DNA of 17,555 nt. It comes from Gammaproteobacteria bacterium UBA2168. GTDB lineage: Bacteria; Pseudomonadota; Gammaproteobacteria; Pseudomonadales; Azotimanducaceae. The notes below the pieces were generated by a model. It was not told where the DNA came from and did no database searches. It saw only the letters and a list, made by a program, of their open reading frames with translations. The DNA lies in the NCBI GenBank assembly GCA_002327525.1, contig DCWG01000114.1:1-17555 (forward strand). Reading direction: 5' to 3'. Numbering within the stretch: the stretch's first letter is position 1; each line of letters starts with the position of its first letter. Below are positions 7,044-13,941 of this stretch, in pieces. The translations under genes and the position numbers were made by a program.

Positions 7044-8699
7044 ATGGGCACCATCGATGGAGCGGCCCTGATGGCGCGCAGCCTCAGGCAACAGGGTGTC
7101 GAATACATGTTCGGCATCGTCGGTTTTCCAGTGTTCAGCATCGCGACCGCGGCCCAGAAAGAAGGCATCACTTTCATCGGCATGCGTAACGAACAGTCCG
7201 CAAGCTACGCCGCACAGGCCGCAAGTTACCTCACGGGACGCCCACAGGCATGCCTGGTGGTTTCCGGTCCCGGTGTGATACATGCCTTTGCCGGGCTCGC
7301 CAACGCGCAGCAGAACTGCTGGCCCATGATTCTGGTAGGAGGCGCATCGCCCACCTACCAGAATGGCATGGGCGCTTTTCAGGAGGAGCGCCAGGTTGCG
7401 CTCGCAGAGCCCTACTGCAAGTACGCGCACGCGGTGGAGCACGTAGAACGCATTCCGTACTACGTGGAGCAGGCGATGCGTTCCTCTCTCTACGGCCGGC
7501 CTGGACCCGTGTATCTGGACATGCCCGATGACATCATTCGCGGCACCGCCGATGAGGAGCGAATCGTTAGCGCCTCTCCAGTGGGAGACCCGCCGCGTTC
7601 GCAGGCACACCCCGAGGATGTGGAAGCTGCCCTCACCGCACTCGAATCGGCCGAGCGGCCGCTGATCGTGGTTGGTAAGGGCATGGCCTGGTCACGTGCC
7701 GAAGACGAGGTGCGGAAGTTCATAGAACGCACGCAACTACCTTTTCTCGCATCTCCCATGGGCAAAGGCATGCTTCCCGACGACGACCCGCTCTCGGTGG
7801 GTGCGGCCCGCTCGCACGCATTGAAGGAAGCCGACCTGGTATTTCTCATGGGCGCGCGTCTCAACTGGATCATGCATTTCGGCCTGCCGCCGAGATTTGC
7901 CGAAGGAGTACGTGTCATTCAGCTGGACATCTCACCCGAGGAGATCGGCACCAACGTCCCTGCGGAGGTGGCACTGGTAGGCGATGGCAAAGCCGTGGCC
8001 AGCCAACTCAACGCAGCGCTCGACCAACGGCAGTGGTTTTATCCTGCCGATACCGAGTGGCGTACCGCACTCCAGCACAAGGCCGCTGACAATCAGACAT
8101 CCGTGCAGTCGATGATCGACGATGATTCCACACCCATGAACTACTACCGTGCCTACCGAGACATCGTCGACTGGCTCCCCGACGATGCAATAATCGTCGG
8201 TGAAGGCGCCAACACCATGGACATCGGCCGTACACAGATGCCCAATCGCGGCCCGCGCCAGCGCCTCGATGCCGGTAGCTATGGCACCATGGGCATCGGT
8301 CTCGGATTCATGGTCGCGGCTGCGACAGTACATCCCGACCGACCCATCGTGGGCGTCCAGGGAGATTCCGCATTCGGTTTTTCCGGCATGGAACTCGAGA
8401 CCATCTGCCGCTATAAGCTGCCCCTCAAACTGATCGTGCTCAACAATGGCGGCATCGGCGGCGGCATTGACGAGCTACCGGACGATCGTCCGTTACCCCC
8501 TTCCATGCTCACTCCGGGTGCGCACTACGAGCGCGTGATGGAGGCCTTCGGTGGCAAGGGCTTCTTTGTTACCGACCCTGGCGAATTGCGCGCGGTACTG
8601 GATGAGGCGATGGCCCACGACGGCCCGGCGCTGATCAATGTGTTGATCCACCCGCGAGCCGGGCGCAAACCGCAACAGTTCACCTGGCTGACGACCTGA
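7044..8699 (+). CDS. 2-hydroxyacyl-CoA lyase / oxalyl-CoA decarboxylase family ThDP enzyme
   Basis: This 551-residue thiamine-diphosphate enzyme follows human peroxisomal HACL1 closely as I remember it: VEYMFGIVGFPV, GMRNEQSASYAAQ, CLVVSGPGVIHAFAGLAN, MGAFQEERQV, GARLNWIMHFGLPPR, SEGANTMDIGRT-like and AFGGKGFF segments, and the C-terminal RKPQQFTWLT. E50 is the cofactor-activating glutamate. The metal/diphosphate motif is GDS at 440-442 (D441) with N467-N468. HACLs split 2-hydroxyacyl-CoA into an aldehyde or ketone plus formyl-CoA; oxalyl-CoA decarboxylases release CO2. Oddly, NNGGIGGG (467-474) replaces the NN(N/G)GIY motif: G472 stands where oxalyl-CoA decarboxylase has a substrate-binding tyrosine. 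AGGGAG at 7032-7037 supports the start. It is probably cotranscribed with the CoA transferase and the sulfatase. Confidence 0.92.
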   Translation: MGTIDGAALMARSLRQQGVEYMFGIVGFPVFSIATAAQKEGITFIGMRNEQSASYAAQAASYLTGRPQACLVVSGPGVIHAFAGLANAQQNCWPMILVGGASPTYQNGMGAFQEERQVALAEPYCKYAHAVEHVERIPYYVEQAMRSSLYGRPGPVYLDMPDDIIRGTADEERIVSASPVGDPPRSQAHPEDVEAALTALESAERPLIVVGKGMAWSRAEDEVRKFIERTQLPFLASPMGKGMLPDDDPLSVGAARSHALKEADLVFLMGARLNWIMHFGLPPRFAEGVRVIQLDISPEEIGTNVPAEVALVGDGKAVASQLNAALDQRQWFYPADTEWRTALQHKAADNQTSVQSMIDDDSTPMNYYRAYRDIVDWLPDDAIIVGEGANTMDIGRTQMPNRGPRQRLDAGSYGTMGIGLGFMVAAATVHPDRPIVGVQGDSAFGFSGMELETICRYKLPLKLIVLNNGGIGGGIDELPDDRPLPPSMLTPGAHYERVMEAFGGKGFFVTDPGELRAVLDEAMAHDGPALINVLIHPRAGRKPQQFTWLTT

Positions 8700-8706
8700 T
8701 CCGGTT

Positions 8707-10209
8707 ATGGTGAGCTCGCTCTACCCGAAGCGCTCCTGGTTCGTCGCGGCGCTGCTGATTGCGGCGGCAGCAGCGTCCGCAGCCGATCAGCGCCCCAATA
8801 TCGTCTTCATTCTGATCGACGATCAGCGCTACGACGCTTTTTCGTTCGAAGGCCATCCCTTTCTCCAAACCCCGCACCTGGACCAACTGGCGGCGGATGG
8901 GGTGGTGTTCGAGAATGCCTTCGTCACCACTTCGCTATGTTCGCCGAGCCGCGCGTCGATCCTGACGGGCCAATACGCCCATCGCCACCAGGTGCTTGCC
9001 AACCGCACCGCGCTCGACCCGTCGCTTGCGACCTTCGCCACCACACTCCACAACGCCGGTTACGACACCGCATTCGTCGGCAAGTGGCACATGGGGGCGC
9101 CGGACGATTCACCTCGCCCGGGGTTCGAGCACTGGGTGTCCTTTCCCGGCCAGGGAAGCTATCGCAATCAACGCCTGAATATCGATGGTACCCACGAGGA
9201 GACGGACGGCTACCTTACAGACATCCTCACCGATCATGCGGTGAGTTTCGTCAGACAGGAACGCAAACGCCCCTTTCTGCTCTACCTTTCTCACAAGGCC
9301 GTACACGCCCCGTTTATACCCGCGCAACGCCACCGGGGAAGTTATGAGAAGCGACGCTACCAGCATCCAGAGACCATGGCCGACACACCAGCCAACTACG
9401 GCGGAAAGCCCGACTGGGTGAGAGCCCAGCGCAACAGCTGGCACGGAGTCGATGGCATGTACGACAACAGTGTCGACTTCGATCAATTCGCGCTCGACTA
9501 CGCGGAAACCCTGCGCGCCGTAGACGACAGTGTAGGCCGCGTCATTCAGGCGCTCAGTGACTCCGATCAACTCGACGATACCCTGATCGTGTTTACCTCC
9601 GACAATGGTTTTCAGTTCGGCGAACACGGCCTGATAGACAAGCGAACGATGTACGAGGCATCCATCCGCGTGCCGCTGATCGTCCATGGTCCACTGGGTG
9701 CGAGAGGCGGCAGACGCCTGCCGCAGATGGTGCTGAACATCGACTTCGCGCCCACTTTCATCGACGCAGCGGGGGGCGACATCCCCGAGTCCATGCAGGG
9801 ACGCTCGTGGCTCCCGCAGCTTCAAGACAACGGCGCCCCAGGGCGTGATGCCTTTCTCTACGAATACTTCTGGGAGCGGGCCTTTCCGCAAACGCCCACG
9901 GTGCTGGGCGTGCGCACTACTCGCTACAAGTTGATGCGCTACCACGGGATCTGGGACCGCTACGAACTCTACGACCTGCAAATCGATCCGCAAGAGCGCA
10001 ACAACCTGATCGGCGACTTGTTGACCACTACCGAAGTCGGGCACGTGGAGGCTCGCGTGCTGGGCGGTCGCACCCCTGCCGAGCAATCGCTTCTCGGCAC
10101 CGGTGTCGAAGATCCTGCGCTCAAGGCTCTGTTCTACCGCCTGTGGCTCAGGCTCGATGAACTGATCGATGAATCGGGTGCCGCCGCAGAACCGAACTGG
10201 AGACCATGA
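8707..10209 (+). CDS. Secreted type I sulfatase (formylglycine-dependent)
   Basis: This 500-residue protein has a signal peptide (1-25: a basic start, then a long Ala/Leu stretch, ASA-A) and a full sulfatase domain. The metal-binding D38-D39 lie in FILIDDQRYD. The modification motif is C78-S-P-S-R (SLCSPSRASILTGQ), the cysteine type matured to formylglycine by FGE or an anaerobic sulfatase-maturating enzyme. Other active-site elements are K126/H128 (GKWHMG), the SHKAVHAPF segment and D299-N300 (SDNGFQFGEHG). The C-terminal ELYDLQIDPQERNNL is typical of the family. It would hydrolyse a sulfate ester in the periplasm or outside the cell; the substrate is unknown. It starts 7 bases after the lyase stop with a poor ribosome binding site of its own, so translational coupling to the lyase is likely. 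No maturation enzyme is in the window. Confidence 0.93.
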   Translation: MVSSLYPKRSWFVAALLIAAAAASAADQRPNIVFILIDDQRYDAFSFEGHPFLQTPHLDQLAADGVVFENAFVTTSLCSPSRASILTGQYAHRHQVLANRTALDPSLATFATTLHNAGYDTAFVGKWHMGAPDDSPRPGFEHWVSFPGQGSYRNQRLNIDGTHEETDGYLTDILTDHAVSFVRQERKRPFLLYLSHKAVHAPFIPAQRHRGSYEKRRYQHPETMADTPANYGGKPDWVRAQRNSWHGVDGMYDNSVDFDQFALDYAETLRAVDDSVGRVIQALSDSDQLDDTLIVFTSDNGFQFGEHGLIDKRTMYEASIRVPLIVHGPLGARGGRRLPQMVLNIDFAPTFIDAAGGDIPESMQGRSWLPQLQDNGAPGRDAFLYEYFWERAFPQTPTVLGVRTTRYKLMRYHGIWDRYELYDLQIDPQERNNLIGDLLTTTEVGHVEARVLGGRTPAEQSLLGTGVEDPALKALFYRLWLRLDELIDESGAAAEPNWRP

Positions 10210-10291
10210 TCCGGCAGGAGCGCCAGAGAATCCCGTGGTCGTAGCGGTTGCCGTGGGACGGTAATCTGCCGCATGCGAAAAGAGCAAAACA

Positions 10292-10765
10292 ATGCTAGAT
10301 CTGCCGGCGATGTCGAACGTTGTGCTCGACGGACACACGCACCCAACGGAATACGGGCCCACGAAACGTATCAATCACGAGCTGTCCGTTATCATGGACG
10401 CTCTGGCAATGGCGGAGGCCTAGGCCTTTTCGCACTGCATCGTTTTCGAGACGGACGACAGCCTGCTCGCACTCGATACCTCGAACCCCGTGGGTGGCGA
10501 GAAGGCCGTGGAAGCCATACGAGGCTGGCGCAACACGCGCTTCAATACCCTGGTTTTCACCCACGGCCATCTCGATCATGTGGGCGGATGCGCTGCGTTC
10601 ATACGGGAAGCGGAACGCGTAGGTCTTCCCCAGCCCCGGATCGGGGGCATGAAAACGTCAAGAAGGGTTTCGATCGCTATGAATTCACTCATGGCGCGAG
10701 GGATCTTCGCCCATACCGCCAACGAATCGGCCTTCATGACTTCGGAGGCCGGGGACGGCGATTGA
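10292..10765 (+). pseudogene. Broken metallo-beta-lactamase-fold hydrolase (N-terminal part)
   Basis: The frame from ATG 10292 (MLDLPAMSNVVLDGHTHP) meets an in-frame TAG at 10421-10423, then continues in the same frame with FSHCIVFETDDSLLALDTSN and the zinc-binding motif THGHLDHVGG. These resemble the alkyl-sulfatase-like branch of the MBL superfamily. Near 10645 similarity shifts into another frame (HENVKKGFDRYEF), and the remaining ~250 or more C-terminal residues expected for the family are missing before the convergent ligase gene at 10772. There are thus three lesions: a nonsense codon, a frameshift and a truncation. It follows the sulfatase by 82 bases on the same strand, so it may have been the last gene of that operon. 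Confidence 0.8.
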
Positions 10766-10771
10766 GGCACA

Positions 10772-12139
10772 TCAAGACAGTTCCAGAAAACGCTCCAGCT
10801 CTATATTCGTGATCTGAAAGGCGAACTGCTCCCACTGTGCCCGGCGGGTACCCGCCATCATTTCGACGAAGTCGTCGCCAAACCACCCACTCGCCTTCTC
10901 GGAGGCACGAAAAGCGTTGCACGCATCGAGCAGATTGCGTGGCCACTCGAGCCCCGCCGGCAGCTTCTTACCGCGCTTGTAGGCGCTTCCGGTCGTGGGA
11001 TCCGTGGGCGGAATGCGCTCTTCGATGCCCGACAGACCCGCGGCGAGTATCGCCGCCGCCACCAGATAAGGATTGGTATCCGCCCCGGGCGCTCGAATCT
11101 CCAGATGCTGAACCGCCGGTTTCCCGGTAATGGCCCGGATCGCGCACGTGCGATTGTCCACGCCCCAGGTGGCGGAGGTGGGTGCAAAGATACCGGGCTG
11201 GAAACGTTTGTAGGAATTCACGTTGGGTGCCAGCATGAGGATGAACTCGGGCAGCAGGCGCTGCAGGCCGCCGATGAACCAGCCCTGGAGTTCGCTGATG
11301 CCATTTTCTAGCGGCGGGTCGTGGAAAACGAAATCACCGGCATCATTGGTCAGGGAAAAATGTACGTGGCCGCTCTGGCCGTCCTCACCGGAGATCGGCC
11401 GCGCCATGAAACTCAGCAGCATGCCGTGTTTTGCGGCGAGCGTCTTGGCGTAGGTTTTAAACAGTACGGCATTATCGAGCGCCCTCATACCCTGCGCATG
11501 AGTCAGGGCTACTTCACCCATGCTCGCAGCCACTTCCCAGTGTGTACTCGCCGCGGGCACTTCCATCACATCGCACATCTTGCGCAGATCCTTGAAGAAA
11601 TCGGACCACACTCTCTGATGCATCACGCCACCATAGGTGGACTTGTTTGACACGAGTTTCAGATCCGCGAACGACTTGGTGGCAAGGCTCTCGGCAGTTT
11701 CGTCGAACACTCTGAATTCGTACTCGAATCCGAACGAGGGGGTCAGACCCATGGTGCTGGCGCGCGCGGCAACCCGTTGGTACACCTGGCGGGGATCCCA
11801 CCCATACCCTTGCGTACCGGGCGCGAACTGGGCGAAGAAAAACAGGTTGCTGTCCGCCTCCTCGAACGGCAGCGTACGCGGTGCTGCCACAACCTCGCAC
11901 ATATTGTCGCCGATATCGAGATCAGGCTGGAGGTACCCGGCTGGCCACAGAACGTGGTCACCGAGGTCGAGCATCATATTGTGCGGAGCGAAGGGTATGC
12001 CGTCCTGCAACAGTCCGGGGATCTTCGCGGCTGCTACCGTCTTGCCGCGTAACTGGCCCTGCAGATCGACGAACGCCACCGTCGCGTACCGCGCACTACG
12101 CTCCGCCAGTAAGGATGCCACATCCTGATTAACTGACAT
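10772..12139 (-). CDS. Glutamine synthetase family protein (type III/gamma-glutamyl-amine ligase-like)
   Basis: This 455-residue protein has GS-fold motifs in order: the N-terminal VAFVDLQGQLRGKTV, metal ligands E139/E141 in GFEYEFRVF, E202 and E209 in HWEVAASMGEVAL, the ATP/ammonia-site GHVH at 257-260, NSYKRFQPG at 308-316, and EIRAPGADTNPYL at 347-359. The sequence resembles PuuA/GlnT-type proteins that join glutamate to amines (putrescine, methylamine and others) rather than housekeeping GlnA. The adenylylation-site tyrosine region of GlnA is not apparent. The assigned reaction, glutamate plus an amine plus ATP, is inference. An AGGAG ribosome binding site lies 6 bases before the ATG. The gene is divergent from the VOC gene across 176 bases, which presumably hold both promoters. 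Confidence 0.9.
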   Translation of the reverse strand: MSVNQDVASLLAERSARYATVAFVDLQGQLRGKTVAAAKIPGLLQDGIPFAPHNMMLDLGDHVLWPAGYLQPDLDIGDNMCEVVAAPRTLPFEEADSNLFFFAQFAPGTQGYGWDPRQVYQRVAARASTMGLTPSFGFEYEFRVFDETAESLATKSFADLKLVSNKSTYGGVMHQRVWSDFFKDLRKMCDVMEVPAASTHWEVAASMGEVALTHAQGMRALDNAVLFKTYAKTLAAKHGMLLSFMARPISGEDGQSGHVHFSLTNDAGDFVFHDPPLENGISELQGWFIGGLQRLLPEFILMLAPNVNSYKRFQPGIFAPTSATWGVDNRTCAIRAITGKPAVQHLEIRAPGADTNPYLVAAAILAAGLSGIEERIPPTDPTTGSAYKRGKKLPAGLEWPRNLLDACNAFRASEKASGWFGDDFVEMMAGTRRAQWEQFAFQITNIELERFLELS

Positions 12140-12145
12140 CGAACA

Positions 12146-12150
12146 CTCCT
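12146..12150 (-). promoter_or_regulatory. Ribosome binding site of the glutamine-synthetase-like gene
   Basis: The minus strand reads AGGAG six bases before ATG at 12139. It is a strong, well-spaced element that settles the start of this gene. Confidence 0.6.
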
Positions 12151-12315
12151 CTCAGCACTCCGCCCACGCTATCCTGAACGTGAACACGGCAAAACACCAC
12201 CGCGGATCACAGCACCAGGGATCGGTATTCGCGTACCGGCAGCCGGGCTTGTCTCTTCGCCGTTTCAGTTTGCGTGAGGTACCATTCCAATCAGCCTTCG
12301 AATACGGGAAAGAGC

Positions 12316-13167
12316 ATGATTACCGGGATGCCTCGTGTCGCCATTGCGGTGCACGATTTCGACAACATACTGGAGACGTTCCAACAGACTCTCGGCCTGC
12401 CCGCGATCGACATGTCACCCGGCAGCGTCGAATCTCTGGGTGCCAAACTCGCCATGTGCGTACCCGAGGGAGGCAGCAACATCGAGCTGATGTGTCCCGC
12501 CGATGCGAACGCGCCTCTCAGCCAGAGTCTGTCCCGTTTTCTCGACCGTCGGGGAGAAGGCTTGTTCGCACTGATGCTGGAGGCGCCCGACCCGGACGCA
12601 GAGGCTGAAGTACTCCTTGAGCGCGGGCTGAACGTATTGCCCCTGATGGAAGGGGCCGGGGGACGCGACGTACATCCCAATTCGACGCATGGTGTGCTGA
12701 TACGCGTTTATCCGACAGACTCTTTCGTCGCACCTGCGGGTGTGGACACGAGCACGTCGGCAACGACCGGATTGAGCGGCATCGCGAGAGCGATGCTCGC
12801 CGTCACTGACATCGAGGCCGCCATTCATACGTATCGCGACAGGTTTGGCCTCGAAGTGGCGGAACCGAGGGTGGACGTCGAGCGCGGCGTGATCAGCGCC
12901 ATCTGTTCACCTCCCAGTGGCGGACAAATCGAACTGCTTGCCGTGCAGGATGCGGATAAACCGTTCGCGAGATCTCTGTCGAATTTTCTCGCTGAGAAGA
13001 AGGAGGGGCTATACGCGCTCGTTCTCGAAACCGGTGACCTGCAGACGACCGCCCGCGCGCTCCAGAAACGAGGCATGGGGGTGCAGACAGCCACCGATTC
13101 ACAACGTGCGCTTGAGTGTCCGCGTGCGCAGACCTTCGGCGCGCTGGTTCGCATCGAGCAACGCTAA
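12316..13167 (+). CDS. Two-domain VOC (glyoxalase/bleomycin-resistance fold) protein
   Basis: The protein has 283 residues from ATG 12316, preceded by GGGAAAGAG; an earlier in-frame GTG at 12274 lacks a ribosome binding site and adds an atypical leader. It has two tandem VOC units: the first opens MPRVAIAVHDFDNILETFQQ, the second IARAMLAVTDIEAAIHTYRD. Both keep the glutamate strand (NIELMCP; QIELLAV) and a matching Ser-x-x-x-x-Phe-Leu helix (SLSRFLDRRGEG; SLSNFLAEKKEG). The usual metal histidines are absent: arginine or neighbours replace the first, and GLFALMLE/GLYALVLE replace the GLxHIAxxV type. A metal-free or non-enzymatic role is possible. The substrate is unknown. The closest functional analogues may be methylmalonyl-CoA epimerase-like proteins. 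Confidence 0.85.
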   Translation: MITGMPRVAIAVHDFDNILETFQQTLGLPAIDMSPGSVESLGAKLAMCVPEGGSNIELMCPADANAPLSQSLSRFLDRRGEGLFALMLEAPDPDAEAEVLLERGLNVLPLMEGAGGRDVHPNSTHGVLIRVYPTDSFVAPAGVDTSTSATTGLSGIARAMLAVTDIEAAIHTYRDRFGLEVAEPRVDVERGVISAICSPPSGGQIELLAVQDADKPFARSLSNFLAEKKEGLYALVLETGDLQTTARALQKRGMGVQTATDSQRALECPRAQTFGALVRIEQR

Positions 13168-13201
13168 CAGACAGCGAGGGTCACGCAGCATGTCGATCGG
13201 C

Positions 13202-13206
13202 AGGAG
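13202..13206 (+). promoter_or_regulatory. Ribosome binding site of the broken ATC-hydrolase gene
   Basis: AGGAG sits 6 bases before ATG 13213. The initiation signals of this gene have survived although the reading frame downstream is broken. Confidence 0.55.
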
Positions 13207-13212
13207 CGGGCA

Positions 13213-13903
13213 ATGGAGCGATCCCATGCAGAACAGTTCGTGAAGAACACATTCCTCGACCCGGCGCGCGCGCATGGGCAAACTCGTCTCCAACTTCACG
13301 GACGATGTCGAGACCGTCGTTGAAAAAGCCCGTGCACTGTTCGGCGATATGCTCAATGAGATGGCCTATCTCGAGAACCCGCAACATCCGATGGCGGCAC
13401 CGCTGTTCATGTGCAACGTCAACCTAGCACTGTATCTGGCCTTGAAGGACGAGGGAGTGGATGTACACGACTTTGGTACTGCCATGCTGAAGGGTTTGGC
13501 TCGCGCACCTTCCCAGGGCCCTCAGTTTCCCGAGGATCCGAGCGAGCGAGCGAAGGCATACACCGGATTTCTGAGCATGATGGAAGAAACGCAGCGCAAT
13601 ACGAAACCCGGCGAATTCGTGCTCAAGGAGGCGACGCAGGCAGATCCGGAAACGGCCTGGGGATAAGACTTCACTGCCTGCGCCATCTGCCATTCCTACG
13701 CCAGATACGACGCCATGGACCTGGTGCCGTACATGTGTGCCTCCGATGATGTCTACAGCGACAAGGACGCTCAGGGTCTGAGGCGACATGGTTCCATAGC
13801 GCTCAGCGCGACACATTGCGATTTCCGGTACCAGCCCGGGGGTGAGCCCAGGCGGTTGGCCGCACAGTTTCCGGATCGCATACGAGTCGTCACGAAAGAC
13901 TGA
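13213..13903 (+). pseudogene. L-2-amino-thiazoline-4-carboxylic acid hydrolase family gene, frameshifted and stopped
   Basis: The gene starts at ATG 13213 (MERSHAEQFVKNTFLDPARA). At the (GC)5 tract 13264-13273 the frame is lost; adding one GC dinucleotide restores it into MGKLVSNFTDDVETVV. The second part runs through MAAPLFMCNVNLALYLAL and GVDVHDFGTAMLKGLA to WG at 13663, where TAA (13664-13666) replaces what is normally an aromatic residue. The same frame then continues with DFTACAICHSYARYDAMDLV, YMCASDDV, CDFRYQPGGEP and a proper end at TGA 13901-13903. The restored product would be 230 residues. This resembles the ATC_hydrolase Pfam family (ring-opening hydrolases and related proteins of unknown substrate). 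The only defects are one dinucleotide loss and one nonsense codon, so decay is recent or the errors are technical. Confidence 0.85.
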
Positions 13904-13941
13904 TCAGCGCGTCAGAACACTGGTACCGACATCCCACGACA

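Noticed and set aside
9109..10374. Long minus-strand open frame opposite the sulfatase
   Set aside because: The plus-strand sulfatase has all family motifs; the antisense frame is low-complexity, with no recognisable domain, and is a by-product of high GC.
12274..12315. Earlier GTG start for the VOC protein
   Set aside because: There is no ribosome binding site before 12274, and the VOC fold begins just after ATG 12316, which has GGGAAAGAG upstream.
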